Shown: one piece after another, positions 1-12,300 of the stretch
How the letters are laid out: each line of letters starts with the position of its first letter
Position numbering within the stretch: the stretch's first letter is position 1
Assembly: GCF_000764305.2 (NCBI RefSeq)
Contig: NW_025930454.1
Location: 21,653-85,652, forward strand
Length of the DNA stretch: 64,000 nucleotides
Direction: 5' to 3'
DNA from: Hyalella azteca
Lineage: Eukaryota; Arthropoda; Malacostraca; Amphipoda; Hyalellidae
Program-made: the position numbers and the translations under genes
The notes under the pieces: model-generated
What the model saw: only the letters and a program-made list of their open reading frames with translations
The model's database searches: none
What the model was told of the DNA's origin: nothing

Positions 1-3000
1 TGAATTCGCCCGAGCATCTACAGACCTCAAAGACAACGACCCTCCTGTGATCCTTGTTCAGGTGCTTTTACAACATGCCTAATGGTTGATATTTGTGAAC
101 TTTTGTTGTCATTGCTTCAGATAATTGCAAATATGTTTATAGTCAGACTTGTCATGAGCTCTAGCTGCTCTACAGCATCTAGGACTGCTACTCTACGGTC
201 CTACATTAAGTCTGAATGGCTTAATTGTCAATTTGTCAGTAATAAGTAACTGACTTGATTTTTATAGGGAATTTGGCAGAGTAAATTAATTTTAAAAGTT
301 GGATCATAAAATTACTTGCATTGATATAACAAACTATTTCCATATCACAAAATTTGCATTATAATCACAATTTTTGTCTCTTTTAATGTTTAAATAGTGA
401 AGTTCATTGATGCCTAGGTCCTGGCCTAGAGAATAGAGTAAATTTCTACCTCTCCCATCAAGCAGCAAACAGAAAGACTTCATAGGTAGGTATGCCTTTA
501 ATGTCTGTAAGTGAAATGTGTTGAGTGCTCTTATTTTTTCCTTTAGCGTTTGAAAATTTGGATGATGAATAATCTTTTCAATGAAACCAGGCCTGGCAGG
601 CCACGTTGTGGTCAGGATGATTTCTTTGAACTTTCACTTTCTTCAAATTTTATTCTTGTACAGCACTACTTTGAACAATCCAAGAAATCTTAGATTTTCC
701 ATGTATTAGGAAAAAAGCGAAGAGGAAGTTAAAATAATGCTTTTCTGCAGGTGGATTGTACTGAGGCTGGCAAAGACACCTGCAGCAGGTTTGGTGTGAC
801 AGGCTACCCCACTGTGAAGATCTTCAAGGGAGGTGAACTCTCCTCTGACTACAATGGCCCCAGAGAATACAGTGAGTGTCAAGCATGGTTATTTTTTTCA
901 TTCAGTCATAAATCTGATGTCATTTGATCGAAATGCACTAAAAATTATCTATTGGTTTTCTTAATGCAATACTTAAGGCTGAATAATTGCAAGTTATATT
1001 TAATATTTTATTCTCACCTCCCTATATACTCTTATTACTCTCATTCTTATGATAGCGGCGATGATAAATCTGCTGTTGTTGAGTGCACCAATCCTGTAAC
1101 AGGTCCAGACAACGTGCCATGCATTGATATGCTCATGCCTGCGTTTTGTTTCAGATGGTATTGTCAAGTTCATGAAGTCTCAAGTTGGGCCTGCATCAAA
1201 GGAATTGAAGAACTTGGCTGACACTGAAACTTTCTTGGCCAAGAATGAAGTTGGCGTTGTTTACTTTGGTGATGGCTCTCTTAAAGGTGAGTTTGGTGGG
1301 GGTGACTATTAATTCTGGTGAGAATGCTCTTTGATAAAGCTGTCCCAAATCTTTTCATTTAAATTAATTTTTTTCTGTTTGACTGTAATTAATTGTTTGC
1401 CAAATAAACATTTGTTTTATGAACTTCACACGGTGAAGGCTTTACCTCAGTTTCAATTCATTTGTTAACGCTTTCTACTTTGTTCCTGTTTTTTATAGCT
1501 GTTTTCCTGAAGGCCGCTGACATGATGCGCGAGAAAATTAGGTTTGCTCACGTGTCAGATGAAGAGACCCTGAAGAAATACGACGCCAAGGATGCCATCA
1601 TCCTCTTCAGGCCTAAGGTTATGAGCAACAAATTTGAGCCTGACTTCGTCAAGTATGAAGGCTCTGAGGATAAAACTGAGATTAAGAAGTTCATCAACGA
1701 AAATTAGTAAGTGTACAATAGTGATATATGTAACTTAACTTGTTGAAACCGTCAAATGCGTTGAGTCTTTATGCATTGTTGTGATTACCAATGTATTCTT
1801 GAGTAATATGAGTATCATGTGCTGCACTTGATAGCCACCAGTTGAAATTGAGTTATTTCATTTTTATCGTACAGCTCCTCCCTCAATCTAACACCTTTTA
1901 GATTTATTTGATCCGTATTATAACTCACATGAACGGCGATGATGCAAGTTTTATCAATTTTATTAATATAATACCGTATTATTATATTATATTAATATAT
2001 CATTTTTTAATATTAATTAAATGGCATATTAATTTTCTGACTGGACACATATTTACAGCCATGCAGATATTTCATTTCAAATTCTAATGGACTCCAATCT
2101 GTGTCCATGGCGTGGCTCTTTTTCCACGTTTGAGTTTGTTCTTCTGATCGATGAATTTTGACAGCCATGGCCTGGTCGGTCTGCGCACAACAGATACATC
2201 AGGGGACTTCATCGCACCGCTGGTGATCGCTTACTTCAATGTCGACTACGTCAAGAACCCCAAGGGCGCCAACTACTGGCGCAACAGAGTTCTCAAGGTT
2301 TGTGTGTCACTGGCATGGCCTCTTGTTGAGGCATCAGGAATGAGGGCAAAAAGTAGACATTAGAGCATTAGCAGATGTTAAGCCAAATCTACTATTGCCA
2401 ATGAAGAATGAGTTTTTTTATAATAATTAATATTTTGGCTAAAGAAACCGTAATATGAAATGTCGGTTGACACCTAAATTGCTTTGCATTCATGAGATGA
2501 TTACTTGAAAATTATCCAATAAAGAGGTAGTGCCTCATCTTAGTTCATTCAATTGTGCAGGTTATTTGGGTTCTTCTATTTAAATCTTGCTTATTCTTAT
2601 TTGGTAATTGGCTCTACAAGCTTTTATTTCTTAAATTCTGTCATCAAATTCTGCAATCTCGACTGATATTTATGTTCTTCCTATCTTCCCAAATATGAAA
2701 TTGTCGAAATAACTGCTGGTTATGTAATTTCATACTGGCAGCTCGAAATTATTTTCTTCTCCCGTGTGAAATTGTCATTCTAATTGCATGTTTATCTAAC
2801 TTTAATTAGGTCGCTCAAAATTACAAGTCCGACTTCACCTTCGCGGTTGCAAACAACAACGACTTCGCGCACGAGATTGAAGAGTTTGGCCTGTCCTACG
2901 TGTCGGGGGAGAAGCCTGTGGTATGCGGCAGGGATGCCCAAGGGCAGAAGTTCGTCATGAAGGATGAGTTCAGGTAATTCCTAACTTACTTTATCAAGTA

Positions 3001-4538
3001 TGCTCGTAGCTAATTGTGAGTTGCAAATACTATATCAATTATGAGTTTGGGTTGAAAAATCGTTCATCATTATTTTGTAAGTGAAGTAATAGAAATAGAA
3101 ATTTGTTGTACAGAGACCTATAATATCGGCAAAGCCTCTGAGTTGCTTCAAATTCCAAGCCAATATCAGCGGTTCTGTCAGTTTTCGAGCTCAACTTTTT
3201 CATCACAATAATATATTTTAATTTTCTCACTGTTTAACTTGATGCTCCTTAAAACTTCCAAGCCAGAGCAGTCGCGCTGACCAAAGTTTTTTCACCTTTA
3301 TTATCTGGAAATTATTTTTTCAGCCTGGAAAGCTTCGAGAGCTTTTTGAAGCAGCTGAAGGCCGGCGAGCTGGAGCCTTTCGTGAAGTCTGAGCCCATAC
3401 CTGAGATCCAAGGCAACGTGATCGTGGCGGTGGGCGAGAACTTCGATGAGGTGGTCACCAACAGCGGTAGGGACGCGCTGGTCGAGTTCTACGCGCCATG
3501 GTGCGGCCACTGCAAGAAACTCACCCCCATTTATGATGAGCTCGGCGACGCCGTGAGTCCGCGCGTCGCAAATCAATCATGCTGCCTTACTATCTTGAAC
3601 AATCTAAGTATACGTAGTGGCCAATTTCTCGTCTGTGATTAGTGGATCTAGCCTGAAATACTGCCAGTGATTGGCAGACTGAGTTGCGAACCCCTGAAAT
3701 ATTTTTGATAGTATGGAACCATTTGAGTTCCTCATATGCTCAGTTGTCAATTTCATTTCATTGTTTGATAGTAATTTTCTATGCACATGTTAATCCCTCA
3801 CGTTTGCAATTGTTCATAATGATGGTCTATATTTTAACCGTTGAACTCAGTTTTAACCAATATACTACATTATTTTAGAATAGTTCTGCCCAACATAATG
3901 GTTCCTTCCCTACCCAGTTTGGTCTCTGTAAGCAGGAATGATTTTCTGTTTTATTGCAGATGGCTGGCGAAGATGTTGACATCATCAAAATGGACGCTAC
4001 TGCCAATGATGTCCCACCAGCGTTCAATGTCAGAGGTTTCCCGACCTTGTATTGGAAGCCTAAGTCCGGCAAGCCTGTGCCTTACGAGGTCAGTAACTCA
4101 TAACATGTGTTACCCGTCGTTTTGTTTATTTGATTTGAATGGCGAGTTTCCGGTATGAAGCACAGACGTGTCTTCAAGACTAACTACTGATGAGGCTTTT
4201 CATGGGGAAATCTACTGCATGTAGGTTTTACCACTTGCAGCGTGGAGCTATGACAATTAATTTCTTAATTATTTTAGCCTAGAATTAATTTTGAGAGCAA
4301 ATATGTTTTATTTTCTTTGTATGTTTCGTTATGATCTATAATTACGGTATAATGTAAAGTTACGTGTAAAAGACATTTGCCACTAGAAATTTTATTCATT
4401 ACTAACCAAGAATCATGATTTGTTGATGTGCAGGGAGGGCGAGAACTCGACGACTTTATCAAGTACATCGCCCAGCACGCAACTGACGAGCTCAAGGGCT
4501 ACACGCGTAGCGGCAAATCCACCAAGGACGAGCTGTAA
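1..4538 (+). CDS. PDIA3: Protein disulfide-isomerase A3 (ERp57), 3' nine exons, N-terminus outside window
   Basis: This is an ER-lumen thiol-disulfide oxidoreductase that, in known relatives, folds glycoproteins with calnexin/calreticulin. Exons I place: <1-61, 751-871, 1155-1286, 1499-1706, 2165-2297, 2810-2973, 3324-3552, 3960-4088, 4434-4538. All junctions are GT-AG and the phases join without a break, giving 426 codons to the TAA. The first exons encode the end of thioredoxin domain a (VDCTEAGKD, then GYPTVKIF). Exons 3-6 are the redox-inactive b and b' domains (ILFRP, NYWRNR). Exon 7 starts domain a' with the active site APWCGHCK (CGHC at 3502-3513), and exon 8 carries the cis-proline segment RGFPT. 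The protein ends TKDEL, an ER retrieval signal. The first CGHC and the signal peptide must lie upstream of base 1. The b-domain and NYWRNR signatures point to PDIA3 rather than PDIA1 or PDIA4. I see no damage. Confidence 0.95.
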
Positions 4539-5286
4539 TTCTTCACCACCGTTCTCTGTGTGGTGTACCGATAGCATTTTTACTTCATGCGTACTGTGTT
4601 GCCCCTTTTCTGTGGTCGCGTTGTGTTTCATGTGTGCAGATGATGCACGTTTGCCGCGTTACATTTCCAAGGTTGGCGTGCAGACGGCACAATGTGCAGC
4701 GCAAGCCAATTATGTCTGATAAAATGAATGTTCCGCGACTGCCAGTGGCCCTGCAGTTCGTTGATTTATTTAGCAGTTAAGTTCGCGCATGCGTTTTATT
4801 TTTTATTTTTGCTTCTCACTTGACTTATGTGCGAGTGCGTACCCAAGCTTAGTGTACTAGTTTGAATCGATTAATTAGTCACTGTCCGGCATTGTTCGTA
4901 TGAATAGTTCGATCAGTATTGCTGAGTAATCATTCCTGATGACTGGTTGGTGCGCCTAACTCTCTTGAAATTAATTGCATTGATATGTTTCATTTTTGTT
5001 TGTACATCACCCAGGCTTTTTTTCAAGCCTATCGGTGATAGTGCCGTTAGCCGGTCAAGTGAACATTAAGTGGAGTTTTGTACGTAAATTGTTTTATTTT
5101 CCCTCGTGAGATGGAACTCCTGTAGAGAGAAATCGCGTCATTTTGGATGAGATTAGTAAATCCAAATCCCCTTTCGACCCCTGAGCTGTAATGATGAAAG
5201 GATGCCAGGTTCCTGTGGACATTTTCTACTGAATCTTTTTGATCTCATGGGCGAGAATGTTTAAAGTGCTGATGTCTGGACGCGCN
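4539..5286 (+). other. 3' UTR and flank of PDIA3
   Basis: This stretch follows the PDIA3 stop and has no convincing coding capacity. It is T-rich and presumably holds the 3' UTR. I see no AATAAA or ATTAAA in it, so the cleavage site is not placed. A single N sits at its end (5286), just before a short duplication. Confidence 0.5.
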
Positions 5287-5397
5287 AATGACATGTCACT
5301 AAGTAACTTTGGCTGTCGTGTGCACTAGCTTATAATGACATATCACAAAGTTCCTTTGGCTGGCTGATATGTGCACTAGCTTATAATAACATATCCC
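5287..5397. repeat. Two-copy direct repeat, about 48-51 bp unit
   Basis: Two diverged copies run head to tail. Both contain an ATGACAT start, a CTTTGGCTG core and the shared end GTGCACTAGCTTATAA. The array lies directly after an N. Confidence 0.7.
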
Positions 5398-5654
5398 AAC
5401 AAACAGCTAAAAATAATGAACTTATCATAATAACCAGGTACAAATATGTTCCTTTGGAGTTAACAAAAGTGAAGCTACCCAAGTATAGCTACACTCTACT
5501 TAGTCTACTACAATTTATGGTCTTTTATTGATATACGACAGGCAAGCAAAAATGCAATCAGTGATTATTATCAATGCAGAAAGTCTTTCACTGATGAAAC
5601 TCTATGAAGCAGTTTTTGCAGAGTTACAGCAGAGATGCAGTTTGGAGTATTCAC

Positions 5655-6383
5655 ATTCTACGGCAGGTCTTGCTTCTTCTCCCTTCTTCGAGCACACCTT
5701 GACACCTGCCCCTGGACACATTGAACTGAGGCCAAAGTTCTCCTACATTAGACAATCTCACTGAAGCTGGAGTCGAGAAGTCACTCTTTCTACGTCTCTT
5801 GCAGCTTGCTGTTGGCTTGGTTGAAAATGTTGAGAGTCATGTGCCCAGTTCTTTCCAGTAATCCAGGAGACTAATCGTTCGGTGTCCAGCATCTCTATCT
5901 AGCATAAATGAATTGATTATGGCCATGTCAGGCAATCAAAAGAAGATCCAATGCCAGCATTTGATGTTTTTCTTGTTGATGCCGTACAACTGACGTAGTT
6001 GGTCATGCCTATCAAGCCCTCTCATGTGTTCAAAGTAGTCTTTGATGGCGAGAGGATACATCACAATTATTTTTTGACTATATTTTGCAGATGGGAAACT
6101 GTTGAAATTTCAATTCCATGTAAGTTTGAAATCAGATGAACTGCTTTCGAGTCCATCCACTTGAAACAGTTATTCCTTCTTGCGTTGTTGAGATGCAGCA
6201 ATCAGTGGCATTTTCTTCAGAAGTGATCTGTATCACAAATTGTTCATCATCGTCGGACGAGGCTGCTATATTGTGAGAAAGCACTGTAATGTTCTCTGCA
6301 GGTTCATGGCCACTCTCAACATCAGCATTAGAGCTGAAATTACTTTCAATTTCTTCCAAGATTGAAGCAATCTCCTCGTCCAT
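5655..6383 (-). pseudogene. piggyBac-like transposase remnant (internal deletion)
   Basis: On the minus strand, about 6058-5936 reads DYFEHMRGLDRHDQLRQLYG and then a CWHWIFF segment up to a stop. This matches the C-terminal half of piggyBac (PGBD) transposases, where a glycine-aspartate-D-Q block precedes a W-W/H-R-IFF helix. After frame disruption, 5765-5655 reads SNVGELWPQFNVSRGRC, matching the basic/Cys C-terminus of the same family. Upstream at 6383-6132 is an 83-codon open frame starting MDEEIASILEEIESNF. It is acidic and Ser/Asp-rich, like piggyBac N-termini. The central catalytic part is missing, so this looks like an internally deleted, stop-interrupted copy. The N-terminal assignment is inference. 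Confidence 0.65.
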
Positions 6384-7178
6384 TATAGGTACCTCCTTGT
6401 CATATTTACCTGAAACCGAAAATATTTATCATTACAACAAATAAACAGATCGCTCTCAAACCATGACATGGTATAAAACGAAACCAAATGAAAATCATCC
6501 ATATAAAATTCATAACAGAAGCACATATACTGAGTGTTATCATAAAATATACTCAATGAAAATTGGATTTTTCTGTATGAGTTTGTTATTGAAATCCGTA
6601 AACTGCCATATATCAGTCAATAAATTTTATAAAATGCAATTACATGGAAAAATTTTGGAATATATATGACTAAAAAACATATACCGAGTATTCTAAATCA
6701 ATAAAGCAATATAATACACAGCAAAATTGGATCATCATGAATGAGTTTATAGCATCACATAACATTGCAACCTCATACCACCAGGACATCTCAGTCCCAC
6801 CTCAACCAGAGGGATAAATTAGTCCCACTCACATTTATGTATATATAATCATTATTGGTGTATGACACTTGATAAAACACACCTCTTTCCACTTACTAAT
6901 ACTTTAGCAGTAAACTTGCCAAAAATGGTAGCAGTTCATCACACAGTTCTTTGTATAGGCTGAAAAACACAATGGGCAAAAATCATACTCAGCGCATCCA
7001 GCAATCACTTGATGCTCAATGATGTTTGTTGCGGTGCTAACTTCGCCAGATGTCACTATATTTTAGTGCAAAAGTGTTTCTAATATGTCCCAGTGGTTAA
7101 CTGCGCCTCTAATGTTGTGCTGTTGGCAAGTTATATGGTAAAACCAAGAGCGGGACGCCACAGTCACGAAAGGGTTAA
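6384..7178. mobile_element. AT-rich flank of the piggyBac remnant, possible terminus at a TTAA site
   Basis: A non-coding AT-rich stretch follows the acidic open frame. At 7175-7178 there is TTAA. Read on the minus strand it is directly followed by CCCTTTCGTGACTGTGG, as expected for a piggyBac end (TTAA target, terminus starting CCC). I could not find the matching opposite end near 5.0-5.6 kb, so the boundary is tentative. Confidence 0.35.
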
Positions 7179-8399
7179 ATATGAATGTGCAGCAACGGGC
7201 CGCAACGCCATCACACATGAACATATATCTGCATCGACATCAAGTTAATCAGATTTCTAACGCGTTAACCCAGGTTCTAAGAGTTGGCATAGTTATGAAT
7301 ATTTATTTATTATTCATATTTCATAGATCACAATTCGGCTGGACATCATATGATCATAATCAGGACATGAGTTACAAAACTGAAGAATAGAAGGTGACAA
7401 ATGACAATCCAGTAAATCCACATGGCTTGAGATTGGTGCCTTCTAATGCCAGACAGGAATAATGGGCAGATTTTTCAGAATACCGCGGGTGAAAAGAGGC
7501 TCTTCAAGGGTGAAGTTGGAAAATCGCGGGTGAAATTTTTGTCCTCCCTGGTGCTTCTCGAAAATCGCGGGTGAGATTTTACTGTTCTCGGGCAATTTTA
7601 TGAAATCGCGTGTGAACAGCTGCTACCTACCGCAGTATGGAATTCTGTATAGGTAATATATTATCATGTTAACAGTAGAAAATGTATCGAAAAATTTACC
7701 ACCTTACACCTTCCACCGAAGTGACAATTGATACTCTTACACTCCAGGGTGCAGAGAATGATAAAGATTTGAAAGATCTTCGGAGACGAATTAGCAGACA
7801 AATTTACATATCCGAAGATCTTGCCGACGCCATTTACCAATCTTCCCAAAGCTTCGGCGACGCAGCAAAGTGAGCCAACCTTCCAGAAGCTTCGGTGATG
7901 CTGCCAATGATGCTTTCTGTGAGGCTACGTTTTCCGCAGAAGCAGAACGGAAGAAAAACAAAAGAACGAAACACCAATGAAGTCTAATGAAGGACTGATT
8001 TTGGCAAATAGTACAAAGTTCAGGAGGTTGGAGGGAGTTTTAATTTTGAAGGTTCATAGCCTCAGAGTTATATTAAATTTTGATCCACCTAGGGTCATCC
8101 TGAAAGTCTAACCACTACTCTGAGAAAATTTGTACTTGCTACTTAAAATTTACCATGTCCATTTTATTTACCAACTTGAAAAAAATAATAAAATCCATAA
8201 TTTCCAGTAAAATTTGCATAAAGAGCGGCCATATGAAGCACTGAATTTTCAGCAAAAGAAGCAGGGATTGCGTGAGTCTTTAATTAAACTTTGTAACACG
8301 CAACAGACTCTGAAATATTCAATTAAATTACTAACTTTAAGAAGTGTTTGTTCCTTAACAATTTGTCTCTAAGTTAAATTAAGCAAACGAACTAAACAG
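7179..8399. other. Spacer with an AAATCGCGGGTGA repeat motif
   Basis: I see no gene here. Between about 7476 and 7620 the motif AAATCGCGGGTGA (or close variants) occurs four times at roughly 38-40 bp spacing, a degenerate short tandem repeat in an otherwise AT-rich spacer. The 63-codon open frame at 7682-7873 has no recognisable domain, and I do not call it a gene. Confidence 0.4.
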
Positions 8400-8401
8400 T
8401 A

Positions 8402-9367
8402 GGGTAAACGCGGTATATTCCAACATCGTGGGTAATTCTGACACTTCTCAATTTTTTTCCTTTATATTAAGTTTTGTCTTGCGCTTAGTTCCACGCATTT
8501 GTTGATGGTTGAAATAGTGACGTCACACTCTTGTGCGCCATACTATTGCCAAAACACTAGGTCTGGGGCACTCTGTGAGACTGGGCCATCTGGCGGGAAA
8601 ATGTTGAGATCCAAACTTCCAAAGAGAGACAGTGCGCGTCCGGCGTCACCCAGTGAGAACATCGAAAAACATGTCAAAGTTGATAGATGGCCTTGCTCTA
8701 CCAAATAGTGATAAACTGTTTGTGTAGAAAAAATATTATGGTTCGAGACTTTTAAATTAATCTGTGAATATATTAGGAATCTTTTAAGTATACTTGTATT
8801 TGCTGATTTCAGGTGGTAAAAAAAATTAATAGATGATTAAGGTAAGAGACGGTTTTAGACACAAAAAAACTAATTCCAAGTTTCTGACAGCTTGGAATTA
8901 GACACACACAGTTCATTCCAAGCTCTGTGCAAAAATTAAAATTTTCCTAATTAAAAGCTTAATAGCTCTTGATTAAAAGCCTAATTAAGTAGTGTTCAAT
9001 ATTTAATAGTGTTCTAATTCCAAGCTGTGTCATATTCCAATGCAGCTCACACAGCGATCGGAATTCAAACACAAGAGTGTCGCAATTACAAATTAGTAGA
9101 GTTTGAAGCGCGGCCAGAATTAGTCTCACAAAATGCCAAATTTAGTCACACACAGTGTTGGAATATATGGATTTGGTAGGTTTGCATTCTAAAGGCTTTT
9201 AAATATATATGGCAACATTTTGTGACGTTTCATTGTTGCTGGCACGTAGTGCGGTGTTTTGAGAGTGACGTAAAGCAAACAGAACTCAAGTTGGCCATTG
9301 GGTGATTTTTTATAGCCATTCATTTCTTGCAACATCCTTAATGTGTCAGAATATACCGCATTTACCC
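8402..9367. mobile_element. Non-autonomous DNA transposon with terminal inverted repeats, TA-flanked
   Basis: The left end reads GGGTAAACGCGGTATATTC. The right end is the reverse complement of GGGTAAATGCGGTATATTC (one mismatch). Both ends are flanked by TA (8400-8401 and 9368-9369). The 966-bp interior has no transposase. It carries several scattered copies of AATTCCAAGCT/AGCTTGGAATT and ACACACAGT motifs. A TA target duplication with short TIRs fits the Tc1/mariner/pogo group (MITE). A further isolated end of the same family occurs at 33146-33171. Confidence 0.7.
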
Positions 9368-9674
9368 TAGGAAGTAATAGTGTCTCACGACTAAGACAAC
9401 AGCGAACCGAGTTCAATGTGATGCACACTGCCAAGGACATTTGGAGGAGCAAATGATACACAAACATTTACCACAAATGCATGTCTCAACTGATTGATGT
9501 CCGGTGACCGTGACCATTGATGCTGCATAGCTGCATTTTCACGCGATGGTGCCAATTATTATTAAAATTAGAAATAAAATTACGCACTTAGCTCATTTTT
9601 ATTCTACAGGTGGGTATATTTGTTATATGTTGAAATCAACACTCATGTTTTCATTAAATTTTATAGTTATATTT

Positions 9675-9720
9675 TCCACCACCCCCAGGGGGGCGATATC
9701 GCCCACTTTGGGAACCACTG
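9675..9720 (-). mobile_element. Lone hAT-type terminus
   Basis: Read on the minus strand from 9720, the sequence begins CAGTGGTTCCCAAAGTGGG and continues into a GC palindrome (GGGCGATATCGCCC, then CCCCTGGGGG). CAGTGGTTC-type termini are characteristic of animal hAT elements. I found no partner end within 1 kb, so this is a solo or truncated end. Confidence 0.55.
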
Positions 9721-10849
9721 TTATAGACTATAAAAATCCTTTCTTCTGCCAATATAGTACAATATTATATCTTTTTGAGTCATAACTTGTGTAAGATTTT
9801 ATTGGTTTGTATTTTTGCAGCTTATAGAGTCTAATTTATGTTAGGTTATTTTGGTAGCCCAAAATTTATTTTTGAGCTCTAAAATTTTAAGTGCAATGCA
9901 TTTTCTTAACTAGTTACTACAATAGCTCTTCTATCTATCAAATCAAAATAGATTTCACAATGCCAAAATTTAACATTGAAAGCAATAATAATTGATTTAA
10001 TTGTCAGCTTTTGGTGAGCTAAGCTTGAAGATTTGAGTGAAATAAAAAATAATTATTGAAATCAGTTTTGTATACTTGATGACTAATTATTATATTAAGA
10101 TCTTTTGGAGTCAGATCAAGCAGAAGAGTTTTACTTGTGAACATCAGAATTGCCAAGTTAGGTTGGGTAGATGATAGATCCTGCAGAACAATTCAAGACT
10201 TAACAACTAGATCTTTTTTGAATTTTGGAGCTACAAGATTCCTGCTCAATTATCTAATTGTTGCCAATATAACTTGCCAATAGTATACAATTGAGCTGTG
10301 ATATTCCAAAGCACAAGATTTGTATGGCATCTGTCATCATAAAATTGTGCTTAGAATGTCATAGATAGAATCGTGCACCGGGCAACATAGAATGAAAAGT
10401 AATTAACCTAAACTATGATTCATTTCTCCAAAAAATATGATGGTTGTCACTAAAATGTTCCTTTCTGTTTCTTGTATGTTTTTTATGATCTTTTTTCTAG
10501 TGAATGAATTTACTGGGCCCAATTCAGGGTTGGTGATTTTTCTTTATTTTTTTTTAAATCAAAGAAGTCAAAAGATTTTATAAATATAAATAAATTTTAT
10601 TTATTTATTAATTTTTTTTTGTTTTTTTGAAAGGTTATTTTTTATGTTGCAATTAAAGAAAAAAAGTGGTCTAAGTTACCCCATTTTACGGTACCATTTA
10701 GAATACTTATGTTTTGAAAACAATATCTGGAAGATGGTGGCTGTTAGCTGCAACTCACTGTTGGAGTCGTTCTCAGAGGAGGGAATAACTGTAACAGTGA
10801 ATTCCTATCCGATCGCTATGCTGCAATGTTGCAAAATTTCTTGCGGCCC

Positions 10850-11228
10850 ATGATGGAAAACATTGTTGAAAATGAAGCATTGGGAGATGGGTGGTTCCAG
10901 CAGGATGGGGCTACAGCTCACACAGCCCGAATGTCACTCAATGTTTTGAAACACATTTTCTCAAACTCTGAGGGGTGATTTACAGTGGCCTGCGAGGTCA
11001 CCTGATTTGAGCATTTGCAATTTCTTTCTTTGGGGACATCTAAAAGAGAAAGTGTTCAGAAGTCGCCCTCACACCCTACCACAGCTTAGGGAACGGATTA
11101 TTACAGCAGAGGGTATGACCATACCTCGCCATATGTGTGAACGTGCTGTAGAAAACTTTCGAGAACGACTCCAACAGTGTGATGCAACTAACAAACCCCA
11201 TCTTCCTGATATTGTTTTCAAAACATAA
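10850..11228 (+). pseudogene. mariner-like transposase fragment, copy 1
   Basis: Translation gives WFQQDGATAHTARMSLNVLK, a frame break near 10975, then WPARSPDLSICNFFLWGHLK and a C-terminal tail ending at a stop (11226-11228). The QQDGATAHTA block and the SPDL-x5-FFLWG block are the second and third catalytic regions of arthropod mariner-type DDE transposases. The N-terminal two thirds are absent. A mariner-like terminus, CCACCCTGTA, follows at about 11336-11345. The fragment is dead: truncated and frameshifted. Confidence 0.75.
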
Positions 11229-11934
11229 GTATTTTAAATGGTATGTTATGCTAATCTTGAGGAAAATGAACTTTTTTCTTTATGTACCTCCATTACTCTT
11301 TTATTTTGCCTCAAAACTGTTCAATCAGTTCTGCCCCACCCTGTATAAGCTAGCTAACACATTTAAATTGTATATTGTAATCGATATATAACAAATAGTC
11401 TAATAGTTAAAGACTACTTATAGCCTTTTAAGAATTAGCTAAGCTGCTAGCTACGTACAATGTATTGCACACTTGATGCCTCTGTACCTACCAAAAACAT
11501 TCAATTTATTGGAACCTAATACACACTAAAGGCAACAAGTTTGTATACCAATTTGTCATTCATAGTACATTTATACTAAACCATGAATAACAATACCTCA
11601 ATATAAATTAAAGACTCACTCAATACCTATATTTAAATATATGAAAAAATAAAAAAAAAATAAGAAAATAAAAAAATCATGATTTTTTTAAATCCAGTGA
11701 TTTAATCATTTTGATTTAATCATTTTGATTTAATCATCTTGATTTAATCATTGCCAACCCTGCCTAAAGGTCAGCATAACATACCATTTAGAATACTTAT
11801 GTTTTGAAAACAATATCTGGAAGATGGGGGCCGTTAGCTGCAACACACTGTTGGAGTCGTTCTCAGAGGAGTGAGTAACTATGACAGTGAGTTCTGATTG
11901 CTATGCTGCAATGTTGCAAAATTTCTTGACGTCC

Positions 11935-12300
11935 AGGATGGAAAACATTGTTGAAAATGAAACATAGGGAGACGTGTGGATCAAGCAGGATGGGGCTACA
12001 GCTCACACAGCCCGAATGTCACTCAATGTTATGAAACGCATGTTCCCAGACTCTGAGGGGTTGGCCTGTGAGGTCACCTGATTTGAGCATTTGTGATTTC
12101 TTTCTTTGAGGAATCTAAAAGAAAGGGTGTTCAGGAGTTCCCCTAACTCCCTACCACAGCTAAGGGAATGGACTATTGCAGAGGTTATGGCCATACCTTG
12201 CCATATGTGTGAACGTGCTGTAGGAAACTTCCGAGAACGACTCTAACAGTGTGATACAGCTAACAAACACCATCTTCCTGATATTGTTTTCAAATCATAA
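11935..12300 (+). pseudogene. mariner-like transposase fragment, copy 2 (more decayed)
   Basis: This is the direct duplicate of the fragment at 10850-11228, with extra deletions and stops. The QDGATAHTARMSLN block is still legible near 11985-12030, and the tail shared with copy 1 ends near 12298. It carries more indels than copy 1, so it cannot encode a product. Confidence 0.7.

Noticed and set aside
7682..7873. 63-codon open frame
   Set aside because: No domain, no splice context, and an equally long frame runs on the opposite strand.
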